Shown piece by piece: positions 1 through 8,032 of a stretch of 57,675 nt of DNA (within the stretch, counting starts at the first letter, position 1; each line of letters begins with the position of its first letter). The stretch lies in IMG/VR virus record IMGVR_UViG_3300006174_000002, positions 1-57,675 of that record, one strand, 5' to 3'. Under the pieces are notes generated by a model that was not told where the DNA came from, ran no database searches, and saw only the letters and a list, made by a program, of their open reading frames with translations. The position numbers and the translations under genes were made by a program. This DNA is from a virus.

Positions 1-1
1 C

Positions 2-88
2 ATTCTGGCTGTAGACTCGGTACTGGTCGGCAAAGATGCCATTCACCTTGTCGGACTCGTGGAAACCGCCACGGATGTTGAGACCTGA
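2..88 (+). CDS. 3' end of an unrecognised gene (partial)
   Basis: The frame is open from the window edge to a TGA at 86-88 and gives 28 residues (LAVDSVLVGKDAIHLVGLVE in the middle). The next small frame starts on the last base of this stop, the packing seen throughout the window. Too short to identify. Confidence 0.35.
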   Translation: MLAVDSVLVGKDAIHLVGLVETATDVET

Positions 89-201
89 TGAGCACAATGA
101 GCAAGTCACGGATGGAATTCACCCTTAGACCGATCAACGATACGCAGAAGCTCATCATAGCGCCTCTGTCCTGTTTCGTCCCTGATGAGCCCAGTTGCTG
201 A
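88..201 (+). CDS. Small hypothetical protein, 37 aa
   Basis: An ATG at 88 overlaps the preceding TGA (TGATG), and the frame runs to TGA 199-201 giving 37 residues. It fills the gap between the truncated first gene and the frame starting near 195. No motif is visible. The call rests only on gap filling and the coupled start. Confidence 0.3.
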   Translation: MSTMSKSRMEFTLRPINDTQKLIIAPLSCFVPDEPSC

Positions 202-512
202 CCGGTCAGTTGGTCTTCGACCAGCTGTTTGTCCGAGCCGGTCGATTGTACCGGCAACAGGTCGGCGAGGAGCCCGGTTCGGCGCAACTGCCTTATTTCG
301 ACGAATGGCTGTTTGATTGCATGGACCGTGTACTCGGCTGCGCCGACGGTCTGGCTGTCATAGCGGGCGGCTCGGTAACCGTGGTGGCTCGCAATACCTG
401 TGGGCTGCTGCTCTCGGATGTGCACAAGGTTCCGGGCGTTCATGCTTGGACGATCGGACGGTGTCCTTTGGATTATTATGAAGCATCTGTACATAGTTCG
501 GAACCCGTTTAA
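195..512 (+). CDS. Hypothetical protein, 105 aa, TTG start
   Basis: The frame is open for 105 residues from a TTG that overlaps the previous stop; the first ATG inside it is at 321. The composition looks like a folded soluble protein (YFDEWLFDCMDRVLGCADG) but I recognise no family. The 3' end overlaps the next gene by about 35 nt. The start is uncertain. Confidence 0.4.
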   Translation: MLTGQLVFDQLFVRAGRLYRQQVGEEPGSAQLPYFDEWLFDCMDRVLGCADGLAVIAGGSVTVVARNTCGLLLSDVHKVPGVHAWTIGRCPLDYYEASVHSSEPV

Positions 513-861
513 CGTATTCAACGCGGGCGATCTGGTTCAGGAGGCGGCACCTGCAGTCGGTAAGACTGTGCGTGTCCACCTTGTAAATCGGGCGCTCCCG
601 ACCGTGGAGATGGAGCTGGGCAACCTGCTCCAGAAGTCACGGTTCTTGTTGAATAAACCCAAATATAACTTTTGGGTGCTCCGACGGTATTACAAGCCGG
701 CGGAGTACGTGAGCGATGCAGCAGCCAAGACGTTCGGGGTGGATCCGTTCCATTTTGAGAGTCTCGGCGAAGTGGTGTTTTATCTGAAGTCCATTGAACA
801 TAAAGCCGACGATTACCTCATCGGTCAATATCGCCATATGCCTACCCTCACACCGAAATGA
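478..861 (+). CDS. Hypothetical protein, 127 aa
   Basis: The frame is open further upstream, but ATG 478 is the best start and begins MKHLYIVRNPFNVFNAGDLV. The protein is basic in the middle (LLQKSRFLLNKPKYNFWVLR) and has no recognised domain. It ends in an ATGA overlap with the downstream membrane gene, suggesting translational coupling. Confidence 0.6.
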   Translation: MKHLYIVRNPFNVFNAGDLVQEAAPAVGKTVRVHLVNRALPTVEMELGNLLQKSRFLLNKPKYNFWVLRRYYKPAEYVSDAAAKTFGVDPFHFESLGEVVFYLKSIEHKADDYLIGQYRHMPTLTPK

Positions 862-1112
862 CGTGGATTGATAAACACATAATTAGTATAATAATGTGGT
901 GTGCAACGGCTGGCCTGCTGTTCGGTATTATCGCGTCGGCCACTTACTCAACGCACAAGGCGCGTCCCGTAGTAACCGAAAGCAAATCAGCGGAATTCCA
1001 GCTGCAACTGCTCGTGGATGTGCTGAACATGACCCAGACCAATTGGGACATACGAGTGACCCGGCGCACCAACACCTACCTACTCCCGCCACCCTCGTCA
1101 AAACATGAATAA
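858..1112 (+). CDS. Small single-pass membrane protein, 84 aa
   Basis: It starts in an ATGA overlap with the gene before it. Residues about 8-28 (IISIIMWCATAGLLFGIIAS) form one hydrophobic segment preceded by a lysine, so an inner-membrane anchor is likely. The remaining 55 residues are polar and end PPPSSKHE. No family is recognised. It lies just before the helicase gene. Confidence 0.6.
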   Translation: MTWIDKHIISIIMWCATAGLLFGIIASATYSTHKARPVVTESKSAEFQLQLLVDVLNMTQTNWDIRVTRRTNTYLLPPPSSKHE

Positions 1113-1117
1113 ATACA

Positions 1118-3898
1118 ATGTCATTACAACCTGAAGTCATCCCCGACATAACGCTGCCGGACGTCGTGCCGCGTCAGTTCGTGCCGAAGCCCGAGGCGTT
1201 TATGCGCGGCATGAAAAAGCTCCCAGCAACCCTCAAGATGCTGGGCTACGCATCCCTGCGCCCCGGCCAGGACACGGCAGTGTTTAACCTGTTCCATTGC
1301 CGTGACACGTTTGCCGTGATCCCCACGGCCCACGGTAAGACGGCCATCAGCGTGGTGCCGGCCGTGTGCATGGATTGGAAGTGTCTCATCTTCAGCCCGC
1401 TGGTCGCGCTGATGCAGGATCAGGTCACTAGCCTCCAGCGTCTCGGACTCTCGGCCGGCGCGGTCAGCAGCGGCCAGACACAGGCTGAGAACATGATGAC
1501 GCTCAAGGCTTGGGAAATGGGAGAACTCCAGTTTTTGCTGGTAGCCCCGGAACGGTTGGAGAACTCAGAGTTTCTCCGAGTCATCAAGTTGGTACGGCCA
1601 AATCTGGTTACCGTAGACGAAGCACACTGCCACGAAGGCTATGTGCGTGTAGCTACTTCTGAAGGTAAGATGCGCATTAAGGATCTGCATGATCTGCGTG
1701 TAGCTGGTAAGCCGTTGCCAAAAGTGCTCAGCATGAGCGCAGAGGGTCACTGCGAATTCAAAAATATCACGAATAGTTGGCAGATGCCGTTTAAGGCACT
1801 GACCAGCATTTACACGGACAGTGGTATGTTGCGGTCTACATCGGATCATCTGTGGTGGACACAGACTGGTTGGAAACGGGCGGATAGCATTATACCAGGT
1901 GTCGACACATTGGTTGGTGTGAATCACGGGACTCGAAGCGTGACGACGCCGAACGCGGACCAACTCCAGTTGCTAATTGGTTCGTTCTTTGGTGACGGCG
2001 GGTTCGGTCGCGCGTCGAAACATAAAACGCATTACCGTTGCAAATACACACACGGAATACAGCAAGCGGACTACTGCAGATGGAAAACCCACTTGCTTGG
2101 TGGTTATTGTGAACGTATTGAACAAAACGGTTATGCCCAGACCCCGGCGCTGATAGGCAGAAGTAAGATGTTCAAGCTGCCTTGGGCACTTAACAAATCG
2201 GACCTGGATGCTGCGTTATTGTCTACGTTTGATTCGAAGGCTTTAGCTGTTTGGATTATGGACGACGGTTCCTTGGCTGGATCGGTAAACAACCCACACA
2301 CGTTGGTCTTGCATACCGAAGATTTCCCAGAGCATTCAGTACTACGACTGTCAGATATGCTCAAATCCAAATACGGCGTGTCCGGCCGAGTGCGCCGTGA
2401 GAAGGAGAAGTATTGGACACTGTGTTTCAAACAGGCTGATGCCTTAGTGCTACTCCGGGCCGCGTCGCCTTATTTTCATGTCAGCATGTTCAAAAAACTG
2501 AAGTGGACATTAGGCGGACAGCACGTTTGGTCGGGATTGCTACAGACGGATGTACATAAAGTGTTGAAGGTGCAAGCCTCGGTTAGACCGCATCGACATA
2601 AAAACCCACATCTGTACGACATTGAGGTGGAGGACAATCATAACCTCTTTGTTCACTCGTCGCATGGTGGTAACACTTCTATGCCGCATGGCACGGCTTT
2701 CCTGACACACAACTGCCTTTCGAACTGGTCAGATTCCTTCCGCCCGTCGTACGTCAAGATCGGCAACCTCATCTCGGCCGTCAACCCAGATGCCGTGTTG
2801 GCCATGACCGCGACGTGTACAAAGGAAATCGACAAGGATGTCCGCTCCGTGCTTGGTATCGTCGGTGCCGCCAAGGTGCTGTACCTGCCGTCACGCAAGG
2901 AGTTGGTACTGAAAAGCGAGAACTACAAGTCAGATCGGCAGGTGCTGAAATACGTCGAGGAATCGACCGGTGCCACGATCGTGTACTGCGCGACTCGGAA
3001 GCGTTGTGAGGAGCTGTTCAACAACCTCGGCAACGCCATCACCGGCGGCAGTCTCGTGTACCACGGTGGTATGCCGTCCGACGCGCGCACGTCGAATCAG
3101 AACCTGTTCATGTCAGGTGACGTGCGGGTCATGTTTGCCACCAATGCGTTCGGCATGGGTATCGACAAACGTGACATCCGAATGATCCTGCACAGGGACG
3201 TGCCGGCATCCATTGAGGCCTATTCCCAGGAGACCGGCCGCGCAGCCCGCGACGGTTTACCGTCTCAGTGTGTGGCACTTGTGGATCCGCAGTCGTTCAG
3301 CACGAATCAGTATCTGCTGGAGTGCTCGCACCCCGAACGTCGTGACGTGGAGCGGGTCTATCATACGTTGGTGAAGCACGCTGACAAGGATCGGAAGATC
3401 ATGAAGACCGGAGCGGATCTGGCGTCCATGATTGGGGTCAAGGAGCAGCAGGTCAGTGCCTCGCTGGGCGTGCTGAAGTCGTCTGGCGTAATTGACCGTG
3501 AGGATGACGAAACCAAACCGGTGACAATCCGATTCGTTAAACCGCCGGATGATGCGAAGTTCGTGAAGCTGCTGGACGACGTCAAGAAGTACGGCATGCT
3601 GCTCCCGGACGGCTCGGTGGACTTGAGCATTGACCTGTTGCTGAAGCAGACTGGGCGCAAGTATGCCACGGTACACAGTCACCTGAAGAAGTTGGATAAG
3701 GACGGGTTTATTGTTTACACCTTGCCGTTCCGTGGTAAAACTACGGTAATGAAGGGTGATTTAAGTCTGGTCGACTTTGAACGTCTGGCCCAACGTAAGC
3801 GCGATGCTTACGCGAAGCTGGACGCCATGCAAGACCTGCTGAATACCCCGGATGAACAGAAGCATGAATTCCTCACTAATTACTTCAGCCACGCCTGA
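1118..3898 (+). CDS. recQ: RecQ-type ATP-dependent DNA helicase interrupted by an intein
   Basis: This is a superfamily 2 3'-5' DNA helicase, expected to unwind forks or recombination intermediates. Visible motifs are LGYASLRPGQ (Q/zero motif), PTAHGKT (Walker A, residues 69-75), SPLVALMQDQV (Ia), DEAHC (Walker B, 167-171), AMTAT (III), GMGIDKRDIR (V) and QETGRAARDG (VI). A winged-helix-like stretch (MIGVKEQQVSASLGVLKSSG) follows the helicase core. The translated product is 926 aa; removing a 362-aa intein (codons 171-532) leaves 564 aa, close to bacterial RecQ. The extein rejoins as DEAH-C-LSNWSDSFRPSY, matching the RecQ DEAHCxSxWGHDFRPxY block, so splicing should restore activity. ATG 1118 lies 5 nt after the previous stop. 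Confidence 0.93.
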   Translation: MSLQPEVIPDITLPDVVPRQFVPKPEAFMRGMKKLPATLKMLGYASLRPGQDTAVFNLFHCRDTFAVIPTAHGKTAISVVPAVCMDWKCLIFSPLVALMQDQVTSLQRLGLSAGAVSSGQTQAENMMTLKAWEMGELQFLLVAPERLENSEFLRVIKLVRPNLVTVDEAHCHEGYVRVATSEGKMRIKDLHDLRVAGKPLPKVLSMSAEGHCEFKNITNSWQMPFKALTSIYTDSGMLRSTSDHLWWTQTGWKRADSIIPGVDTLVGVNHGTRSVTTPNADQLQLLIGSFFGDGGFGRASKHKTHYRCKYTHGIQQADYCRWKTHLLGGYCERIEQNGYAQTPALIGRSKMFKLPWALNKSDLDAALLSTFDSKALAVWIMDDGSLAGSVNNPHTLVLHTEDFPEHSVLRLSDMLKSKYGVSGRVRREKEKYWTLCFKQADALVLLRAASPYFHVSMFKKLKWTLGGQHVWSGLLQTDVHKVLKVQASVRPHRHKNPHLYDIEVEDNHNLFVHSSHGGNTSMPHGTAFLTHNCLSNWSDSFRPSYVKIGNLISAVNPDAVLAMTATCTKEIDKDVRSVLGIVGAAKVLYLPSRKELVLKSENYKSDRQVLKYVEESTGATIVYCATRKRCEELFNNLGNAITGGSLVYHGGMPSDARTSNQNLFMSGDVRVMFATNAFGMGIDKRDIRMILHRDVPASIEAYSQETGRAARDGLPSQCVALVDPQSFSTNQYLLECSHPERRDVERVYHTLVKHADKDRKIMKTGADLASMIGVKEQQVSASLGVLKSSGVIDREDDETKPVTIRFVKPPDDAKFVKLLDDVKKYGMLLPDGSVDLSIDLLLKQTGRKYATVHSHLKKLDKDGFIVYTLPFRGKTTVMKGDLSLVDFERLAQRKRDAYAKLDAMQDLLNTPDEQKHEFLTNYFSHA
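1628..2713 (+). mobile_element. Intein with LAGLIDADG homing endonuclease in RecQ
   Basis: The insert begins with Cys171 (CHEGYVRV, block A) and ends FLTHN followed by Cys533, giving the canonical C...HN/C splicing residues. Block B is the SDHLWW stretch. The two endonuclease signatures are LLIGSFFGDGG (block C) and LAVWIMDDGS (block E), with intact acidic residues. Block F is YDIEVEDNHNLFVHSS. At 362 aa it is a full-length intein, not a mini-intein. It sits between DEAH and the next helicase residue, a position under absolute functional constraint, as is usual for inteins. Confidence 0.93.
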
Positions 3899-4076
3899 GC
3901 CAGTGAAGCACCTGACGTATGAGACGATGACAACCGTGTCGCCCACATACGAAGAGATGCGGACGCTCCTACATCGCATCTACATTGCACGCAACATTGC
4001 GTTGCGGGAGGACACGATTCACGAGTGCTTGCGGCAGATCGACAAATGGTTCCCGGCCGAGTCAGGCATGAACTGA
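3864..4076 (+). CDS. Hypothetical protein, 70 aa
   Basis: The frame overlaps the 3' end of the helicase and ends at TGA 4074-4076. Candidate starts are ATG 3852, 3864 and 3927; none has a strong ribosome site and 3864 is a compromise. The C-terminal part (PTYEEMRTLLHRIYIARNIA) looks helical. No family is recognised. Confidence 0.5.
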   Translation: MNSSLITSATPEPVKHLTYETMTTVSPTYEEMRTLLHRIYIARNIALREDTIHECLRQIDKWFPAESGMN

Positions 4077-4501
4077 TGAATCTTGATCCACTAGCGCGGT
4101 TGATTGACAACATGGGGGCGGCGCCGAAGTTCCACACTCGGGACTTCACGCCGCCCGCCGGGATGACGCATTGTGCTTGTGGCAAGAAGTTCATCCCGAT
4201 CGGCTCGGTCAGGATTCACAATACAGGTGTGCTGCAGGGCGTCACGGATTGCCTATGCAGCGATCATGAATGTACGAGCAAGGTGAAGCACTTTGCGTAC
4301 ATTGTGTGTATCAAGTGCAAGTCGGTGGTCTCGCGGATCCAGCCGTTGCGGTGCAAGTCTGGATTCCAAATACGTCCGGGGGAGTTCTATCATACGAACG
4401 CCTGTCCGGACTGTGTCAAAAACTTGGGCACCTCGGTCATATTGGAGAAATACTTCTTCGATAAGGAGCAAGGGGTGCCCGTGCCGGAATTGAAAAAATG
4501 A
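4076..4501 (+). CDS. Cysteine-rich, probable zinc-binding protein, 141 aa
   Basis: ATG 4076 overlaps the previous stop (TGATG). The protein has four Cys clusters: CACGKKF, CLCSDHEC, CIKCKS and CPDC, which suggests two zinc-ribbon modules. The function is unknown; zinc ribbons of this kind are common in small phage DNA- or protein-binding factors. It ends with an ATGA overlap into the next small gene. Confidence 0.6.
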   Translation: MNLDPLARLIDNMGAAPKFHTRDFTPPAGMTHCACGKKFIPIGSVRIHNTGVLQGVTDCLCSDHECTSKVKHFAYIVCIKCKSVVSRIQPLRCKSGFQIRPGEFYHTNACPDCVKNLGTSVILEKYFFDKEQGVPVPELKK

Positions 4502-4674
4502 TTGGAACTTTTCTCATAAGTGGTGCAACTTACATCTTCGGTGTGGTCAATGGCATCTACCTCCGTGAACACAATGTGGTCACGGTGGCGGATGTCCAGC
4601 AGGGCATTGATAAGCTCGTGGCCACGTTTACGAAGCGCAAAACGGAACAAACTCAACAGTCGGAACAACAATAA
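4498..4674 (+). CDS. Small hypothetical protein, 58 aa
   Basis: It starts in an ATGA overlap with the zinc-binding gene and ends 2 nt before the next ATG, so the spacing is fully consistent with a real gene. The N-terminal 20 residues (MIGTFLISGATYIFGVVNGI) are hydrophobic and may be a membrane segment. The tail is polar and Gln-rich. Confidence 0.5.
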   Translation: MIGTFLISGATYIFGVVNGIYLREHNVVTVADVQQGIDKLVATFTKRKTEQTQQSEQQ

Positions 4675-4676
4675 TT

Positions 4677-5237
4677 ATGTCAACTGAAACTCCCCAAGTG
4701 GAAAAGAAAGCGGCGAACCCGATTCGCAACTTCGTCGTCTCCCGTATCGTGCCGGATCACCGGCTGCCGGATGTCACGACAAATGCCGAAGGCCAGGAAG
4801 TCCCCACAACCTGGTACATCACGCATATCAAGGACGGCGTCCAGACGGTCGACCAATGCACCGAAGAGGTGTGGAAGTGGGCGCAACTCTCCAAGCCCTG
4901 GAACGACACCCGCGTGCGCTGGATCATCAACGCGGACATCACCAAGAAGCCGCGTCTCATCGTCGGTGTGATGCGCCACCCGCAACTCTCTCAAGGCCCG
5001 CTCTCGCCGCGGATCAACATTGACCCCAGTCACCTGCAGCTGCAGAAACTCGGCTCAACGTTCGAACCGCTCAACCTGCCGATCGACTTCCAGACCCCGG
5101 TCTTGGAAGAAGCGGTGGAGGCCATGAATAAGGCCGGCAATGCCCGCGTCGGAGAAATCCTCGGCGGCAAGTTCAAGGTGCACCAGGTCATCGACATGGA
5201 CGACACCAAGATCTATGTGCTGATGCTGGTTGAATGA
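4677..5237 (+). CDS. Hypothetical protein, 186 aa
   Basis: A well-formed 186-residue soluble protein (WKWAQLSKPWNDTRVRWIIN in the middle) with no recognised domain. It starts 2 nt after the preceding stop and ends in an ATGA overlap with the next gene, forming a tight pair. It has no signal peptide or membrane segment. A virion or accessory role is possible but unsupported. Confidence 0.7.
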   Translation: MSTETPQVEKKAANPIRNFVVSRIVPDHRLPDVTTNAEGQEVPTTWYITHIKDGVQTVDQCTEEVWKWAQLSKPWNDTRVRWIINADITKKPRLIVGVMRHPQLSQGPLSPRINIDPSHLQLQKLGSTFEPLNLPIDFQTPVLEEAVEAMNKAGNARVGEILGGKFKVHQVIDMDDTKIYVLMLVE

Positions 5238-5548
5238 AGCCCTGTGACTTGCTCAAGAGTTGGGGTTTCGTAAGTCAGGGCGAGGTGCTGTATGAAAATG
5301 CCAGTGTGCTTTATGTGCACTGGGAGCGCCGCATGGTAATCCAGGTATATCGGGACCTGTACGTCGCCGAGTTACGCGGCGCTTATGACGACTTCAAAGT
5401 GTCACGATTCAGTGCGGAAGAACTGCATGATTTAAAATTGGCGTATCTGGAAACAAGCATGCAGGACGCTGTGGATGTGCTGAAACGGGCTGAGGAGGAT
5501 TATAGGACGTTTCATTACAACGCGGTTAAGGACGCCGGCAATACGTAG
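5234..5548 (+). CDS. Hypothetical protein, 104 aa
   Basis: ATGA-coupled to the 186-aa gene upstream. The protein starts MKPCDLLKSWGFVSQGEVLY and has a helical C-terminal half (ETSMQDAVDVLKRAEEDYRT). No family is recognised. Its TAG stop at 5546-5548 sits at the edge of the conserved TTTTGTGCTATAA element, so it probably ends a transcription unit. Confidence 0.6.
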   Translation: MKPCDLLKSWGFVSQGEVLYENASVLYVHWERRMVIQVYRDLYVAELRGAYDDFKVSRFSAEELHDLKLAYLETSMQDAVDVLKRAEEDYRTFHYNAVKDAGNT

Positions 5549-5571
5549 GCTTTTTGTGCTATAAATACTTG
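5549..5571 (+). promoter_or_regulatory. Conserved TTTTGTGCTATAA element, copy 1
   Basis: The 42-nt gap before the gene at 5591 contains TTTTGTGCTATAAATACTTG. An almost identical string (TTTTGTGCTATAAGTATTTG) lies at 23817-23837 in another gap at the start of a gene group. Conservation in two non-coding gaps, with a TATAAA-type core, points to a promoter, either host-type or for a phage polymerase. Confidence 0.55.
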
Positions 5572-5590
5572 ATGGTATCATCATTTAGCT

Positions 5591-6589
5591 ATGGCAAAAA
5601 CTGACCTGCAAGACGTGGTTCACAGGTGGGACGTGCCGGTGGCGGAAGGTCTGGAAGTGATTCTGGATCAACCGTCGTCGGAACGTCCCCCTTTCTTCTA
5701 TCCAACCCGTGAGGATAACACGGGCCTTTGTTACGCGGCACTCAGCGTCCTACGGTGGCGGAACCGGTACAATCTGATTCACGGCCAGATTGTTCGATTC
5801 TCGCAGCCGCTGACTGGTTATCTCAATGCCGAGTTGGAACTCGCATTGTATGTGATGGTGGCCCGAATCCACAAGGTGGATCGGGAACGCGGCCTGTTCC
5901 GATTCGAGGCAGCTCTGTCCGGTACGCCCGAAGGGGCTAGCACGGCACTCCACGGCGAGTCAGCCGCGTTCTATTATCGACCGGACTCTTTGATGGGCTT
6001 TCTGGGTAACAATACCAGCATGCACAACCTGAGTCAGGAAGAGGTCCTACCACTGCTGTGCGGCGACGGGTACACCGAGAATGACCGATTCATTCGGCGC
6101 TCCGATGGTCGCATTCCTATTCAGCCCAGGTTTTACCAACTAGTGTCCAAACAGGACCCAGACGGCGAACCGAAGTTCGATGTGGAAACCGGCAAGTGGT
6201 TGTTCGTGAAGGAACTGCCGCAGGACATCAGCCCGGTGTGGCTACCGGCCGAGCATAAGGCGGCGACGTTCACGGAGAACAGACAGTGGTTGGAGAATCG
6301 GCACGGTGGTAAGTTTGTGCTGGGCCAGTCCATCTACGTCGGCACGGACACGATGCGTCCGCTGCTGGTTGGTGACGACTCGGCGGAACAAATCAAGCAG
6401 ATGCAGGAAAAGCTGCATAACTCACTATACGGGTATGCTTGGCAGCAGACCCAAGGAATACGGCCAGGACTGTTCGGGATTCCGAGACAGGCTGGTCTAC
6501 GCGAAAGCCGACAGGCTCATCTGAAACAGGTGCTTAACGCCTACGGGCGGCACGTGTGGCAGAAGCAACTGTTTGCTGCTCGCGGTTAA
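5591..6589 (+). CDS. Hypothetical protein, 332 aa, possible virion protein
   Basis: A 332-residue protein that begins a transcription unit, with the conserved upstream element at 5549 and an intrinsic terminator directly after its stop. No recognised family, signal peptide or membrane segment. It contains PPFFYPTREDNTGLCYAALS near the N-terminus and RPGLFGIPRQAGL near the C-terminus. Being flanked by its own promoter-like element and terminator suggests separately controlled, perhaps high-level expression. A structural role is only an inference from its position near the portal module. Confidence 0.7.
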   Translation: MAKTDLQDVVHRWDVPVAEGLEVILDQPSSERPPFFYPTREDNTGLCYAALSVLRWRNRYNLIHGQIVRFSQPLTGYLNAELELALYVMVARIHKVDRERGLFRFEAALSGTPEGASTALHGESAAFYYRPDSLMGFLGNNTSMHNLSQEEVLPLLCGDGYTENDRFIRRSDGRIPIQPRFYQLVSKQDPDGEPKFDVETGKWLFVKELPQDISPVWLPAEHKAATFTENRQWLENRHGGKFVLGQSIYVGTDTMRPLLVGDDSAEQIKQMQEKLHNSLYGYAWQQTQGIRPGLFGIPRQAGLRESRQAHLKQVLNAYGRHVWQKQLFAARG

Positions 6590-6597
6590 CAAATCAA

Positions 6598-6620
6598 GGG
6601 GTGCTTCGGCGCCCCTTTTT
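6598..6620 (+). terminator. Intrinsic terminator, UUCG tetraloop
   Basis: GGGGTGC-TTCG-GCGCCCC forms a 7-bp stem with a stable UUCG loop, followed by TTTTT. It lies 9 nt after the stop of the 332-aa gene. Confidence 0.9.
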
Positions 6621-6636
6621 AGGTATCAGATAATTT

Positions 6637-6999
6637 ATGAACGAAGAACTCAGATTCGGTCCAGTCAATCTGGACCAACGTGTTACCACGAAGATTGTGC
6701 CAATCACGATCGTCTCGGCCCACGTGTTGATTTACGACGACAGTGGCCCGCGCTCCATGTTCGGCGGTGTGTGCCCGTTGCTCGCCTCGGCGTTGGCCGA
6801 GTATGCAGATACCGAGGGAAGTGGTGTGACTCGGCGCACCGATGTTTTGGAACCATTGGGGCAGGATATATTCGATGCCTCGTACGCCGCAGTAATGCGG
6901 CTGCGCGGGTTGTTCTCTTTTCTTAGCTATCAGGAAATCGACAAGCTGCACGAGGTTTGGCCCGAGAGTTTCAAGTATGCATTCGTCGTCTCACGATGA
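6637..6999 (+). CDS. Hypothetical protein, 120 aa
   Basis: First gene after the terminator at 6598-6620; ATG 6637 follows an AT-rich leader (GATAATTT) with no Shine-Dalgarno. The protein (MNEELRFGPVNLDQRVTTKI at the start) is soluble and unrecognised. Confidence 0.6.
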   Translation: MNEELRFGPVNLDQRVTTKIVPITIVSAHVLIYDDSGPRSMFGGVCPLLASALAEYADTEGSGVTRRTDVLEPLGQDIFDASYAAVMRLRGLFSFLSYQEIDKLHEVWPESFKYAFVVSR

Positions 7000-7093
7000 T
7001 GCGGCGCTGAAGGAACAGTACCGAGACCTATTCAATTCGTTGTTGACGCATGATTGCGGTTATTCTAATTTGGTGTCGCAAACCAAATTATCT

Positions 7094-7333
7094 ATGAATA
7101 CCAATCAGCCGTCCGACGAATCTCTCTTGCGCGCCAATCTCTTGGGTTTTGTGACCCAGGTCAAAGCCGCGGCCGATGCTTTCGGCAAACCGGTGACCGA
7201 CGCCGAAGTGGGCGAGATGCACAAGCGCGCCTCGGATCACATCCAGTCCACGATGACCAAGCGTGCGAAAATCACCGAAGTCATTCGCGCGCACATTGCT
7301 CAAGTTGCTGCTCCGGCTCCCGCCGCGGCCTAA
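7094..7333 (+). CDS. Small hypothetical protein, 79 aa, Ala/Pro-rich tail
   Basis: The frame is open from ATG 6977, inside the previous gene, but ATG 7094 (MNTNQPSDESLLRANLLGFV) is preferred. The product is helical and ends AQVAAPAPAAA, the kind of flexible tail seen on abundant phage proteins. Just upstream is a 7-bp hairpin (AATTTGG...CCAAATT, 7068-7090) and a weak TTGTTG-N18-TCTAAT promoter-like pair. A strong terminator follows. The choice of start is uncertain. Confidence 0.6.
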   Translation: MNTNQPSDESLLRANLLGFVTQVKAAADAFGKPVTDAEVGEMHKRASDHIQSTMTKRAKITEVIRAHIAQVAAPAPAAA

Positions 7334-7346
7334 TTTCCGTTTAACA

Positions 7347-7388
7347 CAGCCAGACGCGAAGCCACAAGCCTCGCGTCTGGCTGCTTTT
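7347..7388 (+). terminator. Intrinsic terminator, 13-bp stem
   Basis: CAGCCAGACGCGA (7347-7359) pairs perfectly with TCGCGTCTGGCTG (7371-7383), followed by CTTTT. It separates the small Ala/Pro-tailed gene from the HTH gene, whose ATG is only a few nt beyond the T tract. Confidence 0.9.
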
Positions 7389-7390
7389 GC

Positions 7391-8032
7391 ATGGACAGAA
7401 AATACTCGAAACCATTCTCCCAAATCCTGCGTAGTTACATGATCGAACACGATCTGACCGCAGACCAAGTCTCCAAGAAAATAGGTCATTGCAAAGAATC
7501 CGTAATGCGTTGGCTGCGCCAGCAGACCTGCCCGGGCGAAAAGCAAATCCGCAAAATCTTCGACCGCCTTGGCCTCGACCCAGAACAATTCTTTGCCGGT
7601 TCCGCACTCGACAGCTACGTCGAGACCAGTGTCCTCTCCTTTGCCGTACTCCAGGACCGCTTCAAGCAGGCGCAGGTCAGCGGTGACTCCATCCTGGCAT
7701 TCAGTATCGCAGCGCACGCCGCCGTACGCATTCACACCATTTTCAGCAGCAAGGGCCTGGACACAACGCTGACACTGGACCCGGCCATCTCGCAGGTCAA
7801 ATTGGTGATCAACCTGGACATCCCGATGCGCACCTATATGGTGCTCGATGTGGTGAGTGACGATAATCAGTTGAAATTACGTCTGACGTACCATACGTTG
7901 ATTAACGAGAAGCCGTCACCCTCGGTGGATCAGCTACGTATGCTCAACCAAACGGTGGTGGAAGGCTTGGCTGACCGATTCTTTAAGTGTCTGCAGGAAA
8001 CTTGCAAAAACAACGAACTACAGAATGTCTAG
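7391..8032 (+). CDS. XRE-family helix-turn-helix DNA-binding protein
   Basis: Residues about 8-65 form a Cro/C1-type helix-turn-helix: FSQILRSYMIEHDLTADQVS, then KKIGHCKESVMRWLRQQTCP, then EKQIRKIFDRLGLDPEQFF. The remaining 150 residues (VKLVINLDIPMRTYMVLDVV and so on) are unrecognised and could be a sensor or oligomerisation domain. It is the first gene after a strong terminator and starts with almost no leader. It is a candidate regulator of phage genes; the duplicated operator-like dyads at 22.5 and 42.6 kb are possible targets, which is speculation. It overlaps the next gene by 8 nt. Confidence 0.75.
   Translation: MDRKYSKPFSQILRSYMIEHDLTADQVSKKIGHCKESVMRWLRQQTCPGEKQIRKIFDRLGLDPEQFFAGSALDSYVETSVLSFAVLQDRFKQAQVSGDSILAFSIAAHAAVRIHTIFSSKGLDTTLTLDPAISQVKLVINLDIPMRTYMVLDVVSDDNQLKLRLTYHTLINEKPSPSVDQLRMLNQTVVEGLADRFFKCLQETCKNNELQNV

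Noticed and set aside
7000-7093. Start of the 79-aa gene at ATG 6977
   Set aside because: Open in frame, but the added 39 residues overlap the previous gene and a hairpin; ATG 7094 has better context. Kept as an alternative.
7088-7735. Minus-strand open frame of 215 codons
   Set aside because: It runs antisense across the small Ala/Pro-tailed gene, a terminator and the HTH gene; no minus-strand gene elsewhere in the window, no coupled neighbours, and composition is that of a reverse shadow.
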